Below, in pieces: positions 1 to 4,927 of a stretch of 7,824 nt of DNA; within the stretch, counting starts at the first letter, position 1; each line of letters starts with the position of its first letter. Origin of the DNA: Fervidobacterium sp. GTDB lineage: Bacteria > Thermotogota > Thermotogae > Thermotogales > Fervidobacteriaceae. The stretch covers positions 1-7,824 of the forward strand of contig DPXZ01000142.1 of the NCBI GenBank assembly GCA_003526765.1. The letters are read 5' to 3'. The notes below the pieces were generated by a model that saw only the letters and a list, made by a program, of their open reading frames with translations, did no database searches and had not been told where the DNA came from. Both the position numbers and the translations under genes were made by a program.

Positions 1-9
1 TCCTCCTTT
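1..9 (-). promoter_or_regulatory. Shine-Dalgarno for the next leftward gene
   Basis: On the minus strand the last bases in the window read AAAGGAGGA, a perfect anti-16S match located within the 3' end of the marR frame. It implies that another gene, translated together with marR, starts within about ten bases beyond the edge. MarR genes are often co-transcribed with a transporter, but nothing of the gene itself is visible. Confidence 0.55.
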
Positions 10-453
10 CTCTCCATAATAAGTTGAGAGGTGTTTTCTTATCTTGGTTAATAATTCCATGAGTTTTGTCCTCTCGGAATCCGATAATCCTGACAAGATG
101 ATGTTCTCCATCTCTTTTGTGAAATCCTTAATTTGCTTTAGTATATCTTCAGCTTTACTCGTCAAATATACCCTTGATATGCGCTTATCCTTTTCATCCA
201 CACTTCTAAAGATAAGGCCTTTCTTTTCCATCCTCTTTAGCATAACAGCGACTGTACCAGGTTCGACATTTATCGATGTTGCTATCTCTCGCTGAATTGC
301 CCCTGGCTTATATTCGAGCAAGAACAATATTGGTATCTGCCCTGGATGCAAATCGTATTCCTTTACCGTTGTTTCGTATACTATCTTGAAAACGTATTTC
401 TGAATCGATGAAAGATAGTACAAGACACTCCTTTCATCAGCAAAATCCTTCAT
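1..453 (-). CDS. MarR-family winged-helix regulator (3' end beyond left edge)
   Basis: Reading leftward from the ATG at 453-451 gives 151 codons without a stop, so the gene is cut by the window edge but is probably nearly whole (MarR proteins are usually 140-160 residues). An SD, GGAGGTG, lies just upstream of the start. The fold is readable: N-terminal dimer helix (~8-32), HPGQIPILFLLEYKPGAIQR (36-55) leading into helix-turn-helix, recognition helix at ~64-79 (EPGTVAVMLKRMEKKGL), and a wing with the family's D-x-x-D-x-R pattern (D86, D89, R91) followed by VYLTSKAEDIL. The C-terminal half is a charged dimerisation helix. MarR proteins are dimeric repressors, often responding to small phenolics or drugs; the ligand cannot be told from sequence. 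It is transcribed away from the operon on the right and has its own promoter with repeats at the start site, which suggests autoregulation (inference). Confidence 0.9.
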   Translation of the reverse strand, partial: MKDFADERSVLYYLSSIQKYVFKIVYETTVKEYDLHPGQIPILFLLEYKPGAIQREIATSINVEPGTVAVMLKRMEKKGLIFRSVDEKDKRISRVYLTSKAEDILKQIKDFTKEMENIILSGLSDSERTKLMELLTKIRKHLSTYYGEKGG

Positions 454-488
454 AATTCACCTCCTCCATTCAAACTCAAATAAGGTTT

Positions 489-512
489 GATGTATAATTA
501 TTAGATGTATAA
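489..512. repeat. 9-bp direct repeat, candidate MarR operator
   Basis: GATGTATAA occurs at 489-497 and again at 504-512, separated by the 6-bp TTATTA, giving a 15-bp period. The right copy overlaps the expected marR transcription start (~506-508) and the left copy falls in the first bases of its leader. This is a good position for an autorepressor site. Typical MarR operators are inverted rather than direct repeats, so the assignment is tentative. Confidence 0.4.
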
Positions 513-514
513 CA

Positions 515-542
515 ATATTATCATCGAGTGAAAATTTGTCAA
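515..542 (-). promoter_or_regulatory. Sigma-70-type promoter of the marR gene
   Basis: The minus strand shows a consensus -35 box TTGACA (542-537), a 16-bp spacer and a -10 box TAATAT (520-515, four of six consensus matches). Transcription would start near 508, leaving a leader of about 55 bases before the ATG at 453. The call rests on consensus matching only. Confidence 0.55.
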
Positions 543-583
543 TATAATTTTTGAAGAATCGTTTGTTAAGTGATCTTTCAAGA

Positions 584-601
584 AATTACGAAACGTAAAT
601 T
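584..601. promoter_or_regulatory. Near-palindrome upstream of the operon promoter
   Basis: TTACG (586-590), AAA, CGTAA (594-598) is a perfect 5-bp inverted repeat. It extends to AATTACG/CGTAAATT if one extra T is allowed in the right arm. It is centred about 50 bases upstream of the predicted operon start site, where an activator could sit next to a promoter with no good -35 box. A chance occurrence in AT-rich DNA is possible. Confidence 0.25.
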
Positions 602-627
602 GATAACTACAAAATGAATCTTCAATG

Positions 628-636
628 TGATATAAT
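628..636 (+). promoter_or_regulatory. Extended -10 promoter of the ruvB-nadK-phoU operon
   Basis: TGATATAAT contains a perfect TATAAT (631-636) preceded by the TG of an extended -10 element. No good -35 box stands 16-18 bases upstream (the sequence there is TACAAA or similar), which is typical for extended -10 promoters. Transcription would begin near 643. No other promoter as good was seen further down the operon, so all rightward genes may depend on it. Confidence 0.6.
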
Positions 637-674
637 ACTCTTGAAATCTTAGATCGATGAGGCTGACTACATCT

Positions 675-1166
675 ATGAAAATCACGGCGAATAGTAATTC
701 TAAGGGGTTTTATCTCTACACTTTGATCTTAGTTGTCATTTTTGCAACTTCATTATTTCTGTTGATTGCTTCACTCGATAATCTGAAGCATAGCTTTTTA
801 TCATTAAAGGAAGTTAACGCAAGACTTGCGCTAAGTGATTGTTCGATAAATGGTATGACAGTTGAATGCTATGGAAATATTACTATTGATTCCACTATAC
901 CGTACGAGATAGAGTTGATACAACTAAGTATGAGCAATGAAGAAGGGAAAGATATGGGTAGCTGGACTGCTGATTATGTCAGGGACGCAGGTAAGAGCTT
1001 TTTAATCAAGATTTCTGACGTGCAGATTTTCGAAGAGTTTAGAGATGGTGATTCCAAAGTTTACCTTGAAGGGTTTGTAAAGGTCAAGTTTGATATTGGA
1101 AGATACGGAATGAAGTTAGATATACCGTTGAAAGCTGAGGTGTCAACTTTTGGAAAGGAAGGATGA
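675..1166 (+). CDS. Single-pass membrane-anchored protein of unknown function
   Basis: I do not recognise this gene. From the ATG at 675 it codes for 163 residues: a short cytoplasmic tail with Lys10, one strongly hydrophobic helix at ~12-34, and an outside domain of alternating hydrophobic strands up to residue 163. Two close cysteines (C56, C65, in DCSINGMTVEC) could form a disulfide across a hairpin. The strand pattern, with a central glycine-containing turn and a final 'lDIPLKAEV', is reminiscent of LEA14/WHy-type beta-sandwich domains. The overall plan, one N-terminal helix plus a periplasmic beta domain, also resembles LptC; neither is proven. An in-frame ATG at 657 would add six residues, but it has no SD and lies only ~14 bases from the predicted transcription start; the 675 ATG has a GAGG (659-662), though 12 bases away. 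The 3' end overlaps ruvB by 17 bases. Confidence 0.75.
   Translation: MKITANSNSKGFYLYTLILVVIFATSLFLLIASLDNLKHSFLSLKEVNARLALSDCSINGMTVECYGNITIDSTIPYEIELIQLSMSNEEGKDMGSWTADYVRDAGKSFLIKISDVQIFEEFRDGDSKVYLEGFVKVKFDIGRYGMKLDIPLKAEVSTFGKEG
1137..1142 (+). promoter_or_regulatory. SD deciding the ruvB TTG start
   Basis: GAGGTG stands seven bases before TTG 1150, near-ideal spacing. A competing SD, AAGGAAGGA (1155-1163 region), lies about five bases before an in-frame TTG at 1168. Either could be used; the upstream one was chosen for its spacing. Confidence 0.5.
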
Positions 1167-2232
1167 ATTGACTGAAGAAAAATATCCGGATAGCGAACAA
1201 GTTATTTCGAACATACAAGAAAGGATAGTTTCTCCGGAACGAACAGGATATGATACTTATTCGCTTCGTCCTAAACTTCTGTCAGAATACATAGGCCAAG
1301 ACAATATAAAGGAGAGATTGAAACTTTCCATACAGGCATCGAAAATGCGTAATGAACAATTAGACCACATACTTTTGGCAGGGCCCCCGGGACTTGGAAA
1401 GACTACTTTGGCAACGATCGTTGCAAACGAACTCAATGCAAACATCCACATAACAAGTGGGCCGATATTGGAAAAGCAAGGCGACTTGGCTGCAATGTTG
1501 ACCAATTTGGAATACGGTGATGTACTTTTTATCGATGAAATCCACAGAATGAACAGGAATGTTGAAGAGATACTCTATTCTGCTATGGAAGATTATCAAA
1601 TTGACATAATGATCGGAAAAGGTCCTGCGGCGAGATCAATAAGGGTTGAACTTCAGCCATTCACACTGGTGGGGGCAACTACGCGAAGTGGTTTGTTGAC
1701 ATCACCTTTGCGTAATAGATTTGGTATGATCTTCGAGATGAGTTTCTATTCGCAAGAAGAGCTTCAACTCATAATATCAAGGGCTGCAGAAGTCATGGGG
1801 GTAGGAATAACTCCAGATGCTTCGCTATCTTTGGCAAAGAGGGCACGCGGTACTCCGAGAATTGCCATCAGGTTGTTGAAAAGAGTAAGAGATCTCAGTA
1901 CTGTCAGAGGTAAGGAAGAGATTGATATTGCGATGGTTGAAGAAGTTATGAATTTACTTGGAGTAGATGAAATTGGGCTTGATGATATGGACAGAAAACT
2001 ACTTAAAGTAATTATTGAAACGTACAAGGGTGGACCGGTAGGCCTTAAAGCTTTGGCCGCATCGATCGGTGTGACAGAAGACACGATCTCGGAAGTGTAC
2101 GAACCATTCTTGGTTCAGTGCGGATTTGTAGCGAGGAGTGCTAGAGGAAGAATAGCTACTGAAAAGGCATACAGATACTTAGGCTTTTCAAATCTATCGG
2201 GAGGTTTGTTCGATGAACCTTTCTCAAAGTGA
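1150..2232 (+). CDS. ruvB: Holliday junction branch migration ATPase RuvB
   Basis: RuvB is the hexameric AAA+ motor that, loaded by RuvA, drives branch migration of Holliday junctions for RuvC cleavage in homologous recombination. All motor motifs are present: Walker A GPPGLGKTT (78-86), Walker B LFIDEIH with D129 and E130, sensor 1 GATTR (175-179), arginine finger R188 in SPLRNRFG, and sensor 2 R237 in GTPRIAIRLLKR. The RuvA-binding hairpin region (EDYQIDIMIGKGP) and a C-terminal winged helix (~278-345, GGPVGLKALAASIGV) follow. At 360 residues it is somewhat longer than the ~334-345 typical of the family. The excess is a hydrophilic N-terminal tail before the conserved SLRPKLLSEYIGQ, so the start could instead be TTG 1168. 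No ruvA or ruvC is in the window. The end overlaps yggS by 20 bases, indicating one mRNA. Confidence 0.97.
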   Translation: MERKDELTEEKYPDSEQVISNIQERIVSPERTGYDTYSLRPKLLSEYIGQDNIKERLKLSIQASKMRNEQLDHILLAGPPGLGKTTLATIVANELNANIHITSGPILEKQGDLAAMLTNLEYGDVLFIDEIHRMNRNVEEILYSAMEDYQIDIMIGKGPAARSIRVELQPFTLVGATTRSGLLTSPLRNRFGMIFEMSFYSQEELQLIISRAAEVMGVGITPDASLSLAKRARGTPRIAIRLLKRVRDLSTVRGKEEIDIAMVEEVMNLLGVDEIGLDDMDRKLLKVIIETYKGGPVGLKALAASIGVTEDTISEVYEPFLVQCGFVARSARGRIATEKAYRYLGFSNLSGGLFDEPFSK

Positions 2233-2914
2233 TATACGCCAGAATTTTCAAAACGTTCTTGAGAAGATCAGATTTCATGCTGAAAAGGTTGGTAGAAAAC
2301 CTGATGAGATCAAGCTTGTGGCAGTCACCAAGACCCATCCAATTGAAGTTGTAAGAGCTGCCTATGAAATTGGTATGCGAGTATTTGGAGAAAACTACGC
2401 TCAAGAACTTAGAGACAAGGCCAAAAATATGCCTGAAGATGTTCAGTGGCACTTTATAGGTAGAATACAGACGAACAAATTGAAATATGTAGTGCCGGTT
2501 GCCGAGTACATACACTCTGTGTACAGAATAGAAGAAATGGAAGAAATAGAAAAGCTTGCTGTACGCTTTGGAAAAATCCAAAAAGTTCTCATAGAAGTCA
2601 ATGTCTCCAATGAGGAGACTAAAGGTGGGCTAAGACCTGAAGAAATTAGGCAGTTCATCAAAGAATGTTCGAGTTACAAGAATGTCAATGTGGTAGGACT
2701 AATGACAATGGCACCATTTATTGAGCCAGAAGATACTCGGCCGTATTTCAGAAAATTGTTTGAACTCAGAGAAGAATTGAGGAACGATTATCCAGAAATA
2801 AAGGAACTTTCAATGGGAATGACGAATGATTTCACAGTAGCGGTTGAAGAAGGAAGTACGATGGTTAGGATAGGTACTGCGATATTTGGAGAGAGAGAAT
2901 ATACGAAGGCATAA
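2213..2914 (+). CDS. yggS: PLP homeostasis protein, YggS/YlmE/PROSC family
   Basis: This is a 233-residue, single-domain TIM-barrel protein that binds pyridoxal 5'-phosphate; the family buffers free PLP and affects amino-acid balance rather than having a clear enzymatic activity. The PLP lysine is K40 in LVAVTKTHP. Further family signatures are FGENYAQEL, WHFIGRIQTNK, EVNVSNEETKGG, GLMTMAP and the phosphate-binding C-terminal SMGMTNDFTVAVEEGSTMVRIGTAIFG. In that last motif the usual Ser-Asp/Asn-Asp is Thr-Asn-Asp, a minor change. The ATG at 2213 lies inside the end of ruvB and has a strong SD, GGGAGG (2199-2204), eight bases away. YggS next to YggT is a widespread arrangement in bacteria, which supports both calls. 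Confidence 0.95.
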   Translation: MNLSQSDIRQNFQNVLEKIRFHAEKVGRKPDEIKLVAVTKTHPIEVVRAAYEIGMRVFGENYAQELRDKAKNMPEDVQWHFIGRIQTNKLKYVVPVAEYIHSVYRIEEMEEIEKLAVRFGKIQKVLIEVNVSNEETKGGLRPEEIRQFIKECSSYKNVNVVGLMTMAPFIEPEDTRPYFRKLFELREELRNDYPEIKELSMGMTNDFTVAVEEGSTMVRIGTAIFGEREYTKA

Positions 2915-2925
2915 AGAGAGCATAA

Positions 2926-2931
2926 GAGGTG
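2926..2931 (+). promoter_or_regulatory. SD fixing the yggT start
   Basis: GAGGTG stands five bases before ATG 2937. The frame is open further upstream to an ATG at 2886 inside yggS, but that ATG has no SD and would add a charged, non-conserved 17-residue tail. Confidence 0.7.
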
Positions 2932-2936
2932 ATGAT

Positions 2937-3233
2937 ATGTTTGTACTTGGGAACCTTTTCTCGGCAATAGGAATAGTTTTAAGAGTATTCATCGATATTG
3001 AAACAGCAGTTATCATAATTAGTGCTATACTGAGTTGGATACCTGGAATACAACAATTTGGTTTTTACCATTTTCTCAGAAGATTGTCAGATCTCATTGA
3101 AAGGCCACTTAGACGTTTCATTCCGAATATCGGTTACGTAGACATAACGCCGATCATAGCAATTTTGATTTTGATATTTATTGATCAGTTCTTGGCACAA
3201 ACACTCATAGATTTGGGATTGAGACTAAGGTGA
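2937..3233 (+). CDS. yggT: YggT-family small integral membrane protein
   Basis: This 98-residue protein has two hydrophobic segments (~10-33 and ~71-92) that flank a basic amphipathic loop, the standard plan of the YggT/CCB3 family. Signatures are SWIPG (33-37) at the end of the first helix, RPLRRFIPNIG (56-66), and DITPIIAILIL (69-79), matching the family's P-hR-P-hR-R-hhP-x-hG and D-hSP-h-hAhhhL pattern. The exact biochemical role is unknown; homologues are linked to osmotic tolerance and cytochrome assembly in plastids, and in many bacteria to division gene clusters. It lies 22 bases after yggS, and its stop codon overlaps the nadK start by four bases (GTGA). Confidence 0.92.
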   Translation: MFVLGNLFSAIGIVLRVFIDIETAVIIISAILSWIPGIQQFGFYHFLRRLSDLIERPLRRFIPNIGYVDITPIIAILILIFIDQFLAQTLIDLGLRLR

Positions 3234-4084
3234 GGATTTCAGATAAATGCATTGATAACCGCATTAAAGTTGGAGTTTCTTACAGAAGAGATTATGAAAG
3301 TTCTGCAAAATTGGTTTTGGATGTTCTTAACAATCATAATAACCATGTTAATATAACGTTTTTCGTCGAATCATCAAGTGATTTCACAAATCTTCCACAG
3401 TGCGATATTATCATCGTTGTCGGTGGTGATGGCACTGTTTTGAGAACTTTGAAAAAGAGTTCAAAGCCGGTTATAGGTATCAAAGCAGGAAGATTAGGCT
3501 TTTTCTCTGGATATCGTCTTGACGAGTTAGACAAGCTTGTTGCCGATTTGGAACAATGGAATTTTGTAGAAGATAAAAGATGGATATTGGTAATTGAAGC
3601 TGAAGGCAAGTATTACCACGCAATCAACGATGCGATACTTCAAAGAGATCCAAATCAAAAGATCCTAGATTTTGATGTTCAAATGTCCGATGGAGAATTT
3701 TACTATCATGCAGATGGCGTGATAGTGAGTACTCCAACAGGGTCTTCAGCCTATTCACTTGCACTTGGTGGTCCAATAATGCTTCCAAACGTCGAAGCGT
3801 TTGTTATCACTCCAATCGCACCACAATTTCTTGCAACCAGGAGTCTCATAATACCAAGTAGTGAGAACATCAAAATAACTGTGAACGACAGCGTGAATTT
3901 GGTTATCGATGGTGATGTTGTAAAAAAAGTTAAGGAGATCAATATCAAGAAGAGCAGTAAGAAGGTTTCCATCCTTAGACCTGTAGGATACGATTTTTCA
4001 ACTTCCATAAAGGAAAAGATCGGTTATGGAAGAAATGTTTTTGGATTGATGAATGGAAATTCATCAAAGAACGAGGGTGATTAA
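3230..4084 (+). CDS. nadK: ATP/polyphosphate-NAD kinase
   Basis: NAD kinase phosphorylates the 2'-OH of the adenosine ribose of NAD to make NADP and so sets the cell's supply of reducing power for biosynthesis; it is cytoplasmic. Diagnostic motifs are GGDGT (65-69) with catalytic Asp67, the substrate-binding Asn133-Asp134 (AINDAIL), TPTGSSAYSLALGGP (168-182), PIAPQ, and a final beta domain with VDLVIDGD-like residues (NLVIDGDVV). The 284 residues are slightly longer than the ~258 I recall for T. maritima, because of an N-terminal segment (MRISDKCIDNR) and a C-terminal tail (NVFGLMNGNSSKNEGD). The GTG start is embedded in the yggT stop and lacks a good SD of its own, so translation is probably coupled to yggT. 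An internal start after KVGVSYRR is less likely because that strand is the conserved beginning of the fold. Confidence 0.96.
   Translation: MRISDKCIDNRIKVGVSYRRDYESSAKLVLDVLNNHNNHVNITFFVESSSDFTNLPQCDIIIVVGGDGTVLRTLKKSSKPVIGIKAGRLGFFSGYRLDELDKLVADLEQWNFVEDKRWILVIEAEGKYYHAINDAILQRDPNQKILDFDVQMSDGEFYYHADGVIVSTPTGSSAYSLALGGPIMLPNVEAFVITPIAPQFLATRSLIIPSSENIKITVNDSVNLVIDGDVVKKVKEINIKKSSKKVSILRPVGYDFSTSIKEKIGYGRNVFGLMNGNSSKNEGD
4073..4079 (+). promoter_or_regulatory. SD fixing the phoU GTG start
   Basis: GAGGGTG, inside the last codons of nadK, lies six bases before GTG 4086. The in-frame ATG at 4053 has no SD, and ATG 4095 is 15 bases away, so GTG 4086 is preferred. Confidence 0.65.
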
Positions 4085-4085
4085 A

Positions 4086-4784
4086 GTGAAATGGATGGTA
4101 ACTGATAAATCTGAAGAATTGAAAAAGATGGTAACAAAAGAAAGTTGGTACGTTGAAGATATATTGAGAATAACTGCCGAATCTTTCAAGGAAAGGAACA
4201 CTGACTTGGCAAAACAAGTAAAGCATGACTACTGGGACGTCTACGATGCGTACTTGGAGATTCTTGACTTCTCACAGGTTCTTCTTGGGACTTTTGCGCC
4301 AAATTCTTATTATCTACGCTTCATATCTGGTTCTGTCATAGTATCGAAAATACTCTTAGATATAACGGATAGATTGAAGGATATAGCTGAGAACATCATA
4401 TACTTGGTTAAGGAACCCGAAATCAATCAGAGTATCATGCTACCCGAGATGTTTTCTTTCTCGCAAAAGATGTTACGTAGGTCTCTGAGAATATACGTGG
4501 ATCAAAACATTGAAGGAGCCGCAGGTGTATGCACTCAAGATGCAAAAATAGACGAAGCGTACAGTAGTTTTAAAGAAGAGATCATTCGAATCGTACAGGA
4601 CAATCCAAGGTTGATAAACAGGGGATCTATGCTGTTGGATATTTCAAGGTCTATAGAGGAAATATCGGATTTCGCAACTCAAATTATAGAAACCACTTGT
4701 TATATACTCATGGCCAAACACTATAAATGTTACGATGATGAGCTCCATGAATTCTCTTTAGAAATATTTGATGAATATCAATAA
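4086..4784 (+). CDS. phoU: PhoU-family phosphate signalling protein
   Basis: This is an all-helical protein of 232 residues made of two three-helix repeats, the PhoU fold. PhoU proteins bind metal clusters and report on phosphate uptake to histidine kinases and Pst transporters. The second repeat keeps both metal motifs: D152-x-x-x-D156 (DAKID) and E191-x-x-x-D195 (EEISD). In the first repeat the matching positions look weakened (L91 where Glu is usual before D95, and Y53 where Asp is usual after D48), judged against the T. maritima PhoU (TM1734) sequence as I remember it. The C-terminal KCYDDELHEF closely matches that protein (KCYHDELLLF), which supports orthology. It starts one base after the nadK stop. 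No Pst transporter or sensor kinase is in the window, so its partner is unknown. Confidence 0.85.
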   Translation: MKWMVTDKSEELKKMVTKESWYVEDILRITAESFKERNTDLAKQVKHDYWDVYDAYLEILDFSQVLLGTFAPNSYYLRFISGSVIVSKILLDITDRLKDIAENIIYLVKEPEINQSIMLPEMFSFSQKMLRRSLRIYVDQNIEGAAGVCTQDAKIDEAYSSFKEEIIRIVQDNPRLINRGSMLLDISRSIEEISDFATQIIETTCYILMAKHYKCYDDELHEFSLEIFDEYQ

Positions 4785-4893
4785 ATATCGGAGTAAATAT
4801 CAAAATCAAAAGAGTATGCTTGTGGAAGCTAAAACTCTTTTAGCAAGATTACTTCCAAGTAGAAGTCTAGTCGATGAAGTAAGAGAGTTGTAA
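4771..4893 (+). CDS. Possible 40-residue protein between phoU and the Lpt fusion
   Basis: An open frame from ATG 4771 to TAA 4893 overlaps the last 14 bases of phoU and gives 40 residues; a second in-frame ATG at 4816 would give 25. The second half (LVEAKTLLARLLPSR, then SLVDEVREL) is a plausible amphipathic helix with coding-like composition. The SLVDE-type ending weakly resembles the tails of some small antitoxins, but no toxin is nearby. Neither start has a clear SD, so translation would have to be coupled to phoU. It may equally be a remnant of a decayed gene or chance. I cannot assign a function. Confidence 0.3.
   Translation: MNINKYRSKYQNQKSMLVEAKTLLARLLPSRSLVDEVREL
4819..4859 (+). repeat. 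Two-tier inverted repeat, possible RNA hairpin
   Basis: The inner arms are perfect: GCTAAAA (4828-4834), a CTC loop, TTTTAGC (4838-4844). A second possible pairing joins GGAAG (4824-4828) with CTTCC (4852-4856), extendable with CTT/AAG outside a two-base bulge. The two share G4828, so they could be alternative structures. No run of T follows, so it does not look like an intrinsic terminator. It may be an mRNA processing or stability element between phoU and the large fusion gene. Confidence 0.3.
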
Positions 4894-4914
4894 TTCACAT
4901 GACAATCGCGAGTT

Positions 4915-4921
4915 GGGGTGG
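4915..4921 (+). promoter_or_regulatory. SD fixing the fusion gene's TTG start
   Basis: GGGGTGG, six bases before TTG 4928, is the only convincing ribosome site. The frame is closed upstream by a TAA at about 4879. A second TTG at 4913 overlaps the SD itself and can be dismissed. The first residues after TTG 4928 (KILTKYTLK) match the usual start of LptF/LptG proteins. Confidence 0.7.
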
Positions 4922-4927
4922 AATTTT

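Noticed and set aside
44..295. 83-residue plus-strand frame opposite marR
   Set aside because: It is the complement of the winged-helix region; the minus-strand protein is clearly MarR, and this frame is Ser/Phe-rich without an SD.
2156..2581. 141-residue minus-strand frame over the ruvB-yggS junction
   Set aside because: It is opposite two conserved proteins; composition (Phe/Tyr/Ser) is typical of complements of Lys/Glu-rich genes.
4828..4850. Rho-independent terminator after phoU
   Set aside because: The GCTAAAA/TTTTAGC stem is AT-rich and is followed by AAGATTAC rather than a T-run, so termination is not supported.
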